The notes under the pieces were generated by a model. It saw nothing but the letters and a program-made list of their open reading frames with translations. It searched no databases and was not told the DNA's origin. A program made the position numbers and the translations under genes. From Pseudomonas lutea (lineage in GTDB: Bacteria; Pseudomonadota; Gammaproteobacteria; Pseudomonadales; Pseudomonadaceae), in NCBI RefSeq assembly GCF_000759445.1, contig NZ_JRMB01000001.1:2418001-2482000 (forward strand): a stretch of 64,000 nucleotides of DNA, in the 5' to 3' direction. Position 1 is the first letter of the stretch; each line of letters opens with the position of its first letter. Below are positions 16,379 to 24,589 of this stretch, one piece after another.

Positions 16379-17545
16379 TCAGTTCTCGACCTTCAAACCC
16401 ACCTTCAACAACTTGCCGTCATCCTCGTCCGTCAACACATACACATAACCGTCCGGGCCCTGGCGCACGTCGCGGATGCGTGATTTGAGTTCGCCGAGCA
16501 ACCGCTCTTCGTGCACGACCTTATCGTCCTTGAGCTCCAGACGGATCAGGTCATCCGACGCGAGCGCGCCGATGAAAATATTGTGGTCCCACGCTTTGAA
16601 GGTGCTCGCGTCATAGAAGGCCATGCCGCTGATGCCTGGTGATTTCTCCCACACATGAAACGGGTTTTTCACGCCCTCGACGATCTTGCCTTTGGATTCA
16701 GGGATCGCCTCGCCGCTGTAATTGATGCCGAAGGTCGAAATGGGCCAGCCATAATTGCCGGCGCGTTCGATGATGTTGATCTCATCGCCGCCGCGCGGAC
16801 CGTGTTCATTGGTCCACAGCGTGCCGGTCCATGGGTTGAGCGCGGCGCCTTGCTGATTGCGGTGGCCGTAACTCCAGATCTCCGGGCGCACGTTCTTCTG
16901 GCCCACAAAAGGGTTGTCCTTGGGCACAGTGCCGTCGGGATAAAGGCGCACTACTTTGCCCTGAAGCTTGTCGAGGTCCTGAGCCGTGGCCCGCTCGTTG
17001 TTTTCGCCCAGCGCGATAAAGAGGTAGCCGTCTCGATCAAACACCATGCGCGAACCGAAGTGGTTGCCCACAGACAACTTGGGCTGCTGCTGGAAGATGC
17101 GGGTGAAGCCCTCCAGTCGGGTCATGTCGTCCGAGAGTCTCGCGCGGCCCGCCGCCGTGCCGCCGGTTTTGCCGTCACTGGCCGCTTCGGCGTAGGTCAG
17201 GTACACCATGCGGTCCTTGGCAAAATCGGGGGACAGCACGACATCGAGCAAACCGCCCTGCCCCTGCGCCCAGACCTTCGGCACGCCCGAGATCGGCGCC
17301 GAGAGTTTGCCGTCCGGCGTGACCCGGCGCAGATTGCCCGCACGTTCGGTGACCAGCATGCCCTGGGCATCCGGCAAAAACGCCACCGCCCATGGATGCT
17401 GCAGCCCGCCGACCACTTCATCGACGGTCAGCGTGCCGTTTTCGCTCTGGTACGTTGCCGCGGTCGCCTGTACCGAGATGCCCAGCAACGCGGAAGCGCA
17501 TAAGGTCGCCAGCAAGGTCTTGCGGAGGAAAGTGGTGCGCAACAT
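16379..17545 (-). CDS. PQQ-dependent soluble aldose sugar dehydrogenase (YliI-like)
   Basis: This protein of about 388 aa has a signal peptide (RKTLLATLCASALLGISVQA) and a six-bladed beta-propeller of the GSDH/SGDH type: GLQHPWAVAFLPDG-like first blade, the H-F-G core NHFGSRMVFDRDGYLF, YGHRNQQG and ENEHGPRGGDE-like (TNEHGPRGGDEINI) segments that hold PQQ and Ca. E. coli YliI is the reference. It should oxidise aldose sugars in the periplasm. I chose ATG 17545 because CAAGGA lies just upstream; the longer frame to 17611 overlaps the next gene. The small secreted protein upstream is probably in the same transcript. Confidence 0.88.
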   Translation of the reverse strand: MLRTTFLRKTLLATLCASALLGISVQATAATYQSENGTLTVDEVVGGLQHPWAVAFLPDAQGMLVTERAGNLRRVTPDGKLSAPISGVPKVWAQGQGGLLDVVLSPDFAKDRMVYLTYAEAASDGKTGGTAAGRARLSDDMTRLEGFTRIFQQQPKLSVGNHFGSRMVFDRDGYLFIALGENNERATAQDLDKLQGKVVRLYPDGTVPKDNPFVGQKNVRPEIWSYGHRNQQGAALNPWTGTLWTNEHGPRGGDEINIIERAGNYGWPISTFGINYSGEAIPESKGKIVEGVKNPFHVWEKSPGISGMAFYDASTFKAWDHNIFIGALASDDLIRLELKDDKVVHEERLLGELKSRIRDVRQGPDGYVYVLTDEDDGKLLKVGLKVEN

Positions 17546-17607
17546 GGACGATTCCTTGTGAGATGGAAGGAGATGCGATGAATCGGTTGGACGATCAACA
17601 GCCGGGC

Positions 17608-17967
17608 TCAATTGCTGCGACGCTGGGCATCGCCGGAAGGCCGAGCGGGTGCTTGCCGAGTGGGATAGCCGTTGCCGATGCCGCCGTTTTCGAGCGTGGG
17701 CGGCCGCGGCTGGGCAGGCCCGAGACGCGGACCATCGACGCGCGGCGCGATGGAGTCGGTGCCCTGACGGCTGTTGGGGTTGGCGCGGCGAATGGCGCCG
17801 TTGTCGGGCACATTGATCGAGCGGTTGGGGTAACCGGCGGCGGCCAGCAACTGCGGTGCTGGCGCGGTGTGTTCATCGGCCTGCACCACACCGGCGGGCA
17901 GGAGCCCTACAGACATGAGCCCGCCGAGCAGCACAACGGCAAGGTGTCGCGAAAAACTGTTCATCAT
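17608..17967 (-). CDS. Small secreted Pro/Arg-rich hypothetical protein
   Basis: This 119-aa protein has a signal peptide (MMNSFSRHLAVVLLGGLMSV, cleavage after VVQA), then a low-complexity tail rich in Pro, Asn, Arg and Gly. AGAAGG precedes the ATG. It lies 62 nt upstream of the sugar dehydrogenase start on the same strand, so both may be co-transcribed. No family recognised. Confidence 0.6.
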   Translation of the reverse strand: MMNSFSRHLAVVLLGGLMSVGLLPAGVVQADEHTAPAPQLLAAAGYPNRSINVPDNGAIRRANPNSRQGTDSIAPRVDGPRLGPAQPRPPTLENGGIGNGYPTRQAPARPSGDAQRRSN

Positions 17968-18157
17968 TTACCTTCTGTGGGATGGGTAACGATTCCGGTC
18001 TTTGATGGCGCTCAAGCGCGTAGGTTCGCGCCGGACGGATGGATCGGCAACGTGTAGGACGATTCGCTTTGTAACAAGAATAGTCGGCGATCATCTGGCT
18101 GGGACCGAATAGGCGGACGTCACGCAGACAACGTCCATATTTCGGGATCACACCAAT

Positions 18158-18190
18158 CTGTAGGAGCCGGCTTGCTGGCGAACGCATGAG
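18158..18190. repeat. Single REP (GGAGCCGGCTTGCTGGCGAA type)
   Basis: A single copy of the TGTAGGAGCCGGCTTGCTGG REP lies in the 410-bp divergent gap (17968-18377) between the small secreted protein and the AraC regulator. The rest of this gap presumably holds both promoters; none is clear enough to mark. Confidence 0.8.
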
Positions 18191-18377
18191 TCCAGCCTCT
18201 ACAGGCTGAACGCCAGATCACATTCTTCAGATCGGCGGCGCGGCGACAGATGCACACCCACCCACGACGCCTCGTCGGCTTCTGCACAATTCTTCCAGAC
18301 CTGCCGTAATCAGCGCGGTAACGTATCCGACTTGACTGACGACCCACACCCGCCACGCCACCCGCCCCGAGGCCGCA

Positions 18378-19214
18378 ATGTCCGACCGTAACTGGATCGA
18401 GCTCAAGCAGGACCCCACGTCCGGCATCGAGACAGTGCGCGCGCATTTCGAGGGCCATGCCTACGACCCGCACTGGCACGACAGTTATCTGGTGGGCATT
18501 ACCGAACAGGGTCTGCAGCAGTTCAATTGTCGACGGCAGCAGCACAACAGCACGCCGGGCAAGGTGTTTCTGCTTGAGCCCGGCGATATCCACGACGGCA
18601 CGGCCCCACAAGCGGGCGGCTTTACCTACCGCACCTTGTACCTGGACCCGAACTGGCTGGACCGCGAACTGCGTGCGCAGTTTGAGGACACCCCTGACAA
18701 CACCCAGTTAAGCTTCGCCGCCACCCTGGCCGAAGACCCGCAACTGGCAATCGCCACCGCCAGTGCCTTTGAAGCGATGCACCACGACGAGCTGCGCATC
18801 GTCCGCCAGACCGCTCTGGATCACCTGCTTGCCAACCTGACCAGCCACCTGCGCTGGCGCACCGTGCTCAATCCCGATCCACGTCTGCCGCTGGTGGCGC
18901 AACGCGCACGCGACTACCTGCACAGCCATTTGCATCAGGACATTGGTCTGGACGACCTGGCCCAGGTAACGGGCGTTGATCGCTTTCGCCTGAGCCGCGC
19001 GTTCAAGGCTGCATTCGGTATGGCACCCCACGCCTACCTGATTCAGCTGCGCCTGACCCGTGCCCGGCTGCTGCTGGCGCGGGGCGAGTTGCCGGTCAAC
19101 GTCGCCGCAGCGCTGGGCTTCGCCGATCAAAGCCACTTGGGCCGCTGGTTCCAGCGCGCCTACCGCGTGACGCCCGCCGATTACCGGCGGCGCTGCTCAA
19201 TTGTTCCAGACTGA
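18378..19214 (+). CDS. AraC-family transcriptional regulator
   Basis: This 278-aa protein has an N-terminal cupin-like AraC-binding domain (FEGHAYDPHWHDSYLVGITE, LEPGDIHDG) and two C-terminal HTH motifs (about 190-275: DIGLDDLAQVTGVDRFRLSRAF and VAAALGFADQSHLGRWFQR). GAGG precedes the ATG. It lies 54 bp upstream of a LysE exporter on the same strand; regulators of this type paired with LysE/RhtB exporters commonly sense the exported compound. The ligand is unknown. Confidence 0.92.
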   Translation: MSDRNWIELKQDPTSGIETVRAHFEGHAYDPHWHDSYLVGITEQGLQQFNCRRQQHNSTPGKVFLLEPGDIHDGTAPQAGGFTYRTLYLDPNWLDRELRAQFEDTPDNTQLSFAATLAEDPQLAIATASAFEAMHHDELRIVRQTALDHLLANLTSHLRWRTVLNPDPRLPLVAQRARDYLHSHLHQDIGLDDLAQVTGVDRFRLSRAFKAAFGMAPHAYLIQLRLTRARLLLARGELPVNVAAALGFADQSHLGRWFQRAYRVTPADYRRRCSIVPD

Positions 19215-19268
19215 CAGCGCACCGCACGTCGATCATGGCCAGACGATCAACGACCGTCGAGTTGCCCC

Positions 19269-19871
19269 ATGCAAACGCTGCTGCCTTTTTTGCTCTTCGC
19301 CTTCGTCGCCTCCATTACGCCGGGCCCAACCAACATCCTGGTGCTGACCAATAGCTCGCGTTACGGCTTGCTGCGCACGCTCCCAATAGTCTTCGGCGCC
19401 TGTGCCGGTGCCGCGTTGCTGGTGCTGATGGTGGGCACCGGGCTGGGCGACGTATTGGCTCGGCACCAGCAGGTGCAAACGGTAATGTCCTGGGTCGGGA
19501 TCGGCTGGCTGACCTGGCTGGCCTGGCAGATTTTCAGCGCGCCGGCCGAGGCGATCGACCCGACGCAACCGCGCGGTGGCCCGACGCTAGGCCTTTGGGG
19601 CGCTGCGAGCCTGCAACTGGTCAACCCGAAAACCTGGATGATGGCGCTGGCCGTGGTCAGTGTATTCGCCGGCACCGACGCGGACCGCATGATGCGGGTG
19701 ATCTGGCTGTCGCTAGCGTTCTTTCTGGTGTCGATCCCGTGCATGAGCGCCTGGGCGTATCTGGGCGTCAGTGCCGCCAGATTCTGCCGCTCGGCGCAGA
19801 GCATGAAGCGCTTCAACCAGGCGATGGCAGTGCTGCTGCTGGTGTCGGCGTGGTTAACGCTGGTGGTCTGA
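19269..19871 (+). CDS. LysE/RhtB-family exporter
   Basis: This 200-aa protein with 6 TM helices has SITPGPTNILVLTNSSRYG at the N-terminus and LQLVNPKTWMMALAVVSVF mid-protein, both typical of the family. It is probably controlled by the adjacent AraC regulator and followed after 67 bp by the DapF-like gene. Together they may handle a non-standard amino acid. SD is weak. Confidence 0.88.
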   Translation: MQTLLPFLLFAFVASITPGPTNILVLTNSSRYGLLRTLPIVFGACAGAALLVLMVGTGLGDVLARHQQVQTVMSWVGIGWLTWLAWQIFSAPAEAIDPTQPRGGPTLGLWGAASLQLVNPKTWMMALAVVSVFAGTDADRMMRVIWLSLAFFLVSIPCMSAWAYLGVSAARFCRSAQSMKRFNQAMAVLLLVSAWLTLVV

Positions 19872-19938
19872 ATCCTCCGACGGCAGGCTCCAACGGGCCG
19901 TGATTTAATGCCCGCTGATCCCCTGATTCGGACCGACC

Positions 19939-20991
19939 ATGGCTCGCCTCTACGACGCACGCGGCAACCTCTACGCGGTGATTACCCCTGAAGCCCTGCG
20001 CGGGCTCGGCGTTGCTCTGCCCGTCTCAGCCGCAGACGCTGCTGCCCAGCGTCATAACTGGACAGCTCAGGCCATCGCCGCGATCTGTGACTGGCCGCCA
20101 GGCACCCGGCCGCTCGGCAGCAAAACCCATCGCTGCGACGGGTTGCTGGTAGGGCCGTTTCAAGCGGCGGCGCCGTGTGAAATGCCTGCACCGGGTGAAA
20201 TGTCCGCACCGTCCGCGTCGTATGACGTGCTGATCGTCAACACCGATGGCACGTTTGCCGAACGCAGCGGCAACGGGCTGACCATCTTCGCGCAATCGCT
20301 GACGGATGCAGGCCGAATCACCGGCACCGAGCCGTTCATTTTGAATGTGCATCACGACAACACGGGCTCGGTCAGCCCCGTACCCACCCAAGTGACCCCT
20401 GCACTGCTCGACGGAGCTAGCGGCTTCTGGCTGAACATCGGCGCACCGGGTTTTGGCGCACACGCCTTGGGCGCCACTGGAGATGGGGTCGGCACCGCGA
20501 CGTTCAACACGCGCGAGGTCAATCGGGTCGAACGGCTGGCCGCCCTGAACCCGGCCTGGCATAGCAGCGTGTTTGTGCGGGTCGGCAATCCCCATTGCGT
20601 CACGCTGGTCAGTCAGACCAGCGACCTGCCAGGCTTCGAGGATCTGCACGAAGCTGAGCTGAATGCAGCACTGACGCGAATTGCCTTCGTCGCCGGTGCG
20701 TCAGGCAACGGCGACCCCTGCCCCGGCGGAATCAACTTGCAATGGGCCGCGCAATCGAGCTCAAACCGCATCACCGCGCGGGTGTTCGAGCGAGGCGAAG
20801 GCCCGACGGCATCTTCGGGTACCAGCGCCAGCGCTGTCGCGTCAGCCGCGTGGTTGTGCGGGTGGGTGCAAGCGGGATTGGTCGAGGTGGTGATGCCCGG
20901 CGGCACCGCGCCGTTGCGCCTGATCGAGCGCGACGGGCAGTTGCAGCAGGTGCAGCTGTTCGGCGCAGCGCAGTTGAAGCCTGAGCCGTAG
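19939..20991 (+). CDS. DapF-like protein with both catalytic cysteines replaced by serine
   Basis: This 350-aa protein has the pseudo-symmetric two-domain layout of diaminopimelate epimerase: NTDGTFAERSGNGLTIFAQ (DapF has E-x-CGNG here), VGNPHCVTLV, and FERGEGPTASSGTSASAVA (DapF has ERGxGETxACGTGACA). The two catalytic Cys of DapF align with Ser110 and Ser293. The DNA is unambiguous (AGC and TCG codons). It is longer than DapF (about 274-276 aa). It is therefore unlikely to be the housekeeping epimerase; it may use another acid/base pair or bind without catalysis. It follows the AraC/LysE pair and ends 1 bp before the convergent deaminase stop codon. Confidence 0.75.
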   Translation: MARLYDARGNLYAVITPEALRGLGVALPVSAADAAAQRHNWTAQAIAAICDWPPGTRPLGSKTHRCDGLLVGPFQAAAPCEMPAPGEMSAPSASYDVLIVNTDGTFAERSGNGLTIFAQSLTDAGRITGTEPFILNVHHDNTGSVSPVPTQVTPALLDGASGFWLNIGAPGFGAHALGATGDGVGTATFNTREVNRVERLAALNPAWHSSVFVRVGNPHCVTLVSQTSDLPGFEDLHEAELNAALTRIAFVAGASGNGDPCPGGINLQWAAQSSSNRITARVFERGEGPTASSGTSASAVASAAWLCGWVQAGLVEVVMPGGTAPLRLIERDGQLQQVQLFGAAQLKPEP

Positions 20992-20992
20992 C

Positions 20993-21430
20993 CTACTCGC
21001 CGATGTCCTCGTTCCACAGCTCCGGCTTGTCGGCGATGAACTGCTGCATCAGGCCGACGCAAACCGGATCATGCAACACGTCCACCTCAACGCCGCGAGC
21101 CTTGAGCAGCTCCTCTTCCCCCATGAACGTTTCGTGCTCGCCGACGATGATCTTGCGGATGCCGTACAACAGGATGGCACCGCTGCACATGGCGCAGGGC
21201 GAGAGGGTTGTGTAAAGCGTTGCCTCGCGGTACACCCGGGCAGGCTGGCGGCCGGCGTTTTCAAACGCGTCCATTTCGCCATGCTTGATGGCACTGCCTT
21301 CCTGAACCCGGCGGTTGTGGCCGCGGCCGATGATCTTGCCGTCGTGGACGATGACCGAGCCGATGGGAATGCCGCCTTCGGCCAGGCCTTTTTGCGCCTC
21401 ATCGATGGCCGCTTGCATGAATGGGTCCAT
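20993..21430 (-). CDS. Cytidine/deoxycytidylate-fold nucleoside deaminase (cytosine deaminase-like)
   Basis: This protein of about 145 aa has the zinc deaminase motifs IKHGEMDAFENA (HxE) and SPCAMCSGAIL (PCxxC), and an overall sequence like yeast Fcy1-type cytosine deaminases and bacterial homologues. It should deaminate a free base or related heterocycle in the cytoplasm. ATG 21430 is chosen for the AAGGAG 6 nt upstream rather than the longer frame to 21490. It lies 60 nt after the secreted-protein gene on the same strand. Confidence 0.85.
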   Translation of the reverse strand: MDPFMQAAIDEAQKGLAEGGIPIGSVIVHDGKIIGRGHNRRVQEGSAIKHGEMDAFENAGRQPARVYREATLYTTLSPCAMCSGAILLYGIRKIIVGEHETFMGEEELLKARGVEVDVLHDPVCVGLMQQFIADKPELWNEDIGE

Positions 21431-21490
21431 GGTCTCTCCTTGCTGGGTGACGGGGTATTCGACGATGCAACGCCTGAGAAAGGCGCGCAC

Positions 21491-22006
21491 TCAAGGCTTG
21501 GCTTTTTTCAGCGCGTTGTCCAGTGCGGTGGACACGTAAACTTTGAGCAGATCGCTGGAGCGGTCTTTCATGTCCGCGCCGACATCGCGCTGTTTGTTGC
21601 GGAATTTGCTCGCTACGTCCGGCGCCGGGTCTGCGGCATCCAGCGCCTGCAGCTCTTCGGGGCTGAACGATGAAGCGTAGGCCGCCGCCAGGTTGCGGTC
21701 CCATTCCTGCTGGTAGTTGGGCTGCAGGCTTTGCAATTCGTCCTGCACGATTTCCTGCGCTTTGGTGCGGCCAACGGCCTCGACGATGGTGGCGAAAGTC
21801 ACCGTGTGCGACGCGACCTGGTAGCCGAGCCAGCCCAGGCTTTCGCCCAAGTGCCGGTCCTGGACGAAGGTCAGCGCGGAATCCGTTGCCGGTGCTGGCG
21901 TGATGTCTGCGGCGACGGTGATTGAAGGCAGCAGTATCGCGCCCATTAGCGCCAGTGCCCGCGTTGCGCGTGGCAACGTCAGCGCTGTCGATCTGCGATA
22001 TTCCAT
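21491..22006 (-). CDS. Secreted DUF2059-like protein
   Basis: This 171-aa protein has a signal peptide (RALALMGAILLPSITVAA) and a helical, charged mature region with a FSPEELQALDAA segment, similar to periplasmic DUF2059-type proteins. Function unknown. It lies upstream of the deaminase and may share its transcript. Confidence 0.6.
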   Translation of the reverse strand: MEYRRSTALTLPRATRALALMGAILLPSITVAADITPAPATDSALTFVQDRHLGESLGWLGYQVASHTVTFATIVEAVGRTKAQEIVQDELQSLQPNYQQEWDRNLAAAYASSFSPEELQALDAADPAPDVASKFRNKQRDVGADMKDRSSDLLKVYVSTALDNALKKAKP

Positions 22007-22101
22007 GTCCTCTCCCGGCGACTTTTCAGTGTGATCAACGCTCTGACCGCCTTTTGTCGGCTAACGTCAGTGCCGTGGGTCATGTATCGGACGAAACGGG
22101 C

Positions 22102-22267
22102 TCTTCCCGGCTGAAGCCGGTCCCACAAAAAGTGGTAAGGCCTCTTCCCGGCTGCAGCCTGTCCTGCAAAAGTGCGCTCTGCGGAGTCGGCTGCGTGAGC
22201 ATTGCACACTGATTGCACACTTATTGCACACTGATTGCATACTGTAGGACCGGCTTTAGCCGGGAAA
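22102..22267. repeat. REPs and 11-bp tandem repeat
   Basis: Two CTTCCCGGCTGAAGCCGGTCC-type REPs (22102, 22143) and one inverted copy (22243-22267) surround four 11-bp repeats of ATTGCACACTG at 22201-22244 (third-position variants in copies 2 and 4). No gene is present between the secreted protein and the GNAT. Confidence 0.85.
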
Positions 22268-22282
22268 GCTGAAGTGGCATCG

Positions 22283-22861
22283 CTAAAGCGACTTGCTACT
22301 CACTGATGCCCATTGCAACGCCGTCATGCGGTAAATCCTCACTGCCCGGCGATGATACTGGCTGTAGACAAACCCACTGTACCCCAGCTTCTTGATCACC
22401 CCCACCGACGCCACATTGCCCGGCTGGACAATTGCGATCACCGACGCCACGTTGAGGTGTTCAAAAGCATGACGAAGCGCGGCGCGGGCGGCTTCGGTGC
22501 CCAATCCCCTGCCCCAAAATGCCGGCGCAAGCCGATAACCAAGCTCGATTTCATCGGCATCATCGACGCGCTCGGCGTTGAGACCGCAGAAGCCGGCCAG
22601 CGCAGCGCTGGATTTCTCCACCACTGCCCAGGGACCAAAGCCGTGTTGCTGGTAGGAATACTGACACCACTCGATGAACTCACCCGTGGCCTTTTCCGAC
22701 AACACCCCGGCCACCGAATACTGCATGACCTCGGAATCGCCCAGTATCTGCGCCAGCGCCGGACGATCATCCGGTGTGAGCCGGCGCAGCATTAGCCGCT
22801 CGGTTTCCAGCAAGGTATCAGCCGCTTCCACATTGGCGCGTTCAGGCAAATCAGTGACCAT
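22283..22861 (-). CDS. GNAT acetyltransferase (RimJ/RimL type)
   Basis: This 192-aa protein has ETERLMLRRLTPDDRPAL at the N-terminus, the acetyl-CoA loop LAPAFWGRGLGTEAARAAL and VQPGNVASVGVIKKLGY, standard for the Acetyltransf_3 branch. It should acetylate a protein N-terminus or small molecule. It is the last gene before a REP cluster and lies 32 bp downstream of the ProX-like gene. Confidence 0.88.
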   Translation of the reverse strand: MVTDLPERANVEAADTLLETERLMLRRLTPDDRPALAQILGDSEVMQYSVAGVLSEKATGEFIEWCQYSYQQHGFGPWAVVEKSSAALAGFCGLNAERVDDADEIELGYRLAPAFWGRGLGTEAARAALRHAFEHLNVASVIAIVQPGNVASVGVIKKLGYSGFVYSQYHRRAVRIYRMTALQWASVSSKSL

Positions 22862-22893
22862 GACGCTCGCCTCTCAGCCTGAACGGCCCCCGC

Positions 22894-23907
22894 TTACAGG
22901 CCCGCCGTCACCTTCTTGGCGACGTCCGCAGGCACCCACTTGGACCAGACGTCCGGGTGGTCTTTCAAAAAGCTTTTCGCCACAACGGAAGGCTCCTGGC
23001 GCTTTTCGCTCATCTCGCCGAGGGTCTTGTTCAACTGGTCGATCGGCAGGTCGACTTTTTCAAAGAAGCTCACCAGGTCCGGGTACTGCTGGCGGAACGG
23101 CTCCGACACGCCGATGGCCAGGTGCGCAGCCAGAGAACTCGAACCGATGGGGTTCGGGTTGCTGGCGTCGGCGAGGGTTTTCCAGGCGGCTTCGTTGAAC
23201 GGCGGCTCCTCAAGCTTGATCAGCTTGAAGCGACCGAGCAGCGGCGTCGGTGACCAGTAGTAAAACAGCACGGGCTTGCCGCGACGAATCGACGAAGCGA
23301 CTTCCGCATCCAGCGCCGCACCGGAGCCGGTGCGGAAGTTCACGTAGCTGTCGTTGAGCTTGTACGCCTTGAGCTTCTGCGTATTGACGATCTCCGAGGT
23401 CCAGCCGGTCGGGCTGTTGAGGAAGCGGCCCTTGTCCGGGGACTCAGGGTCCTTGAAAACGTCTTTGTACTTGGGCAGGTCCGCCACCGATTTCAGGTCC
23501 GGCGCCAGCGGCTTGATACCGCGCTCCGGATCGCCCTTGATCACGAATTCCGGCACCCACCAGCCTTCGGTCGCGCCTTTGACGATGTCGCCCAGGCCAT
23601 GCACCTTGCCTTCCGCCTCGGCCTTGACCCACGCAGGGCTGCGACCGGCCCACTCTTCGCCGATCACCTGAATGTCGTTTTTCGCCAGCGCCGCTTCCAG
23701 GCTGACCGTGCTACCCGGCAGCTTGTCAGTGGGATACCCGTAGCCCTTCTCTACGATGGTGCGCAGGATTTCGGTGATCAGGCTGCCACTCTCCCACGTG
23801 ATGTCACCGAAATGAATGGGCGCCGTTTTGTCTGCGCCGTGCGCCGAGCCGGTGAGGGCCGCCAGTGCAAGCAGCGAGCCGCCCAGCAGTTTTTTGATTG
23901 GTGTCAT
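22894..23907 (-). CDS. Glycine betaine/choline-type ABC substrate-binding protein
   Basis: This 337-aa periplasmic protein has a signal peptide (LLGGSLLALAALTGSAHGA) and an OpuAC/ProX fold: FGDITWESGSLITEILRTIVE, EEWAGRSPAWVKAEAEG, and aromatic-rich regions (WWVPEF, YYWSPTPLL) that form cation-binding cages in quaternary-amine binders. No permease or ATPase gene is next to it, so it may feed a transporter elsewhere. An ECF sigma factor gene lies just upstream. Confidence 0.88.
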   Translation of the reverse strand: MTPIKKLLGGSLLALAALTGSAHGADKTAPIHFGDITWESGSLITEILRTIVEKGYGYPTDKLPGSTVSLEAALAKNDIQVIGEEWAGRSPAWVKAEAEGKVHGLGDIVKGATEGWWVPEFVIKGDPERGIKPLAPDLKSVADLPKYKDVFKDPESPDKGRFLNSPTGWTSEIVNTQKLKAYKLNDSYVNFRTGSGAALDAEVASSIRRGKPVLFYYWSPTPLLGRFKLIKLEEPPFNEAAWKTLADASNPNPIGSSSLAAHLAIGVSEPFRQQYPDLVSFFEKVDLPIDQLNKTLGEMSEKRQEPSVVAKSFLKDHPDVWSKWVPADVAKKVTAGL

Positions 23908-23965
23908 GAGGTCTCTCGTCGCTCAGGGATGGGAAAAGCTCGTTCGGTTGGGCACAGCGCACGCT

Positions 23966-24475
23966 TTACTCCAGACAAGCGCGGCGGCAACAGGTTTCAG
24001 CCTGATCCATGTAGTCGCTCACCGAACGCTGCGAAATGCCTAGGTGCGCGGCAATTTCAGGGTAGGTCAGACCGCCGCGCCGTGACAGCACAAAGGTCGA
24101 TTTGATCTTCACTGGCAGGCGGTCGAGGCGGCGGTCCAGGCGGTCAAGAATTTGCAGCGTGGCCGCATGGCTTTCTACCGATGCGGAGGAAACCGAGGCC
24201 TCTTGGGACACTCCTTGCAGGTAGCCGCGCTCCTGGTCACGTCGCCGCCAGTGCTCATAGACCAGGCGTTGGGCAATGGTGGTCAGCAACGCACGCGGAT
24301 CACGGATCGGCACAACGTTGGGTGCAGCGAGCACTTGCAGGAAGGTGTCGGACGCGATGTCTTCGGCGGTTTGCATGCTGTCCACCCAACGGCGAATGCG
24401 CAGACACAACCAGCCGTGGTGCTGGGCAAAAAGCTCGCTTACATAGTTGCTATGCGTAGGATCGGCACCGGTCAT
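23966..24475 (-). CDS. ECF (FecI-like) RNA polymerase sigma factor
   Basis: This 169-aa protein has sigma region 2 (LFAQHHGWLCLRIRRWVDSMQTAEDIASDTFLQVL) and region 4 (IKSTFVLSRRGGLTYPEIAAHLGISQRSVSDYM), as in FecI-type iron-starvation sigmas. ATG 24475 has AGGGG 8 nt upstream; the frame extends to 24532 without an SD. Neither a FecR-like anti-sigma nor a receptor follows; the next gene is a betaine-type binding protein. The regulon is unknown. Confidence 0.85.
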   Translation of the reverse strand: MTGADPTHSNYVSELFAQHHGWLCLRIRRWVDSMQTAEDIASDTFLQVLAAPNVVPIRDPRALLTTIAQRLVYEHWRRRDQERGYLQGVSQEASVSSASVESHAATLQILDRLDRRLDRLPVKIKSTFVLSRRGGLTYPEIAAHLGISQRSVSDYMDQAETCCRRACLE

Positions 24476-24589
24476 CGAACATCCCCTGCCCTGAGTCGTG
24501 TCGTCGGGAGTTTGTTGGGGGCATCCTAGCAAGCGCAGTTATGCAGTAAAAATACCTAAAAGGCGAACTGATAGACCGTTCTGGAATAA

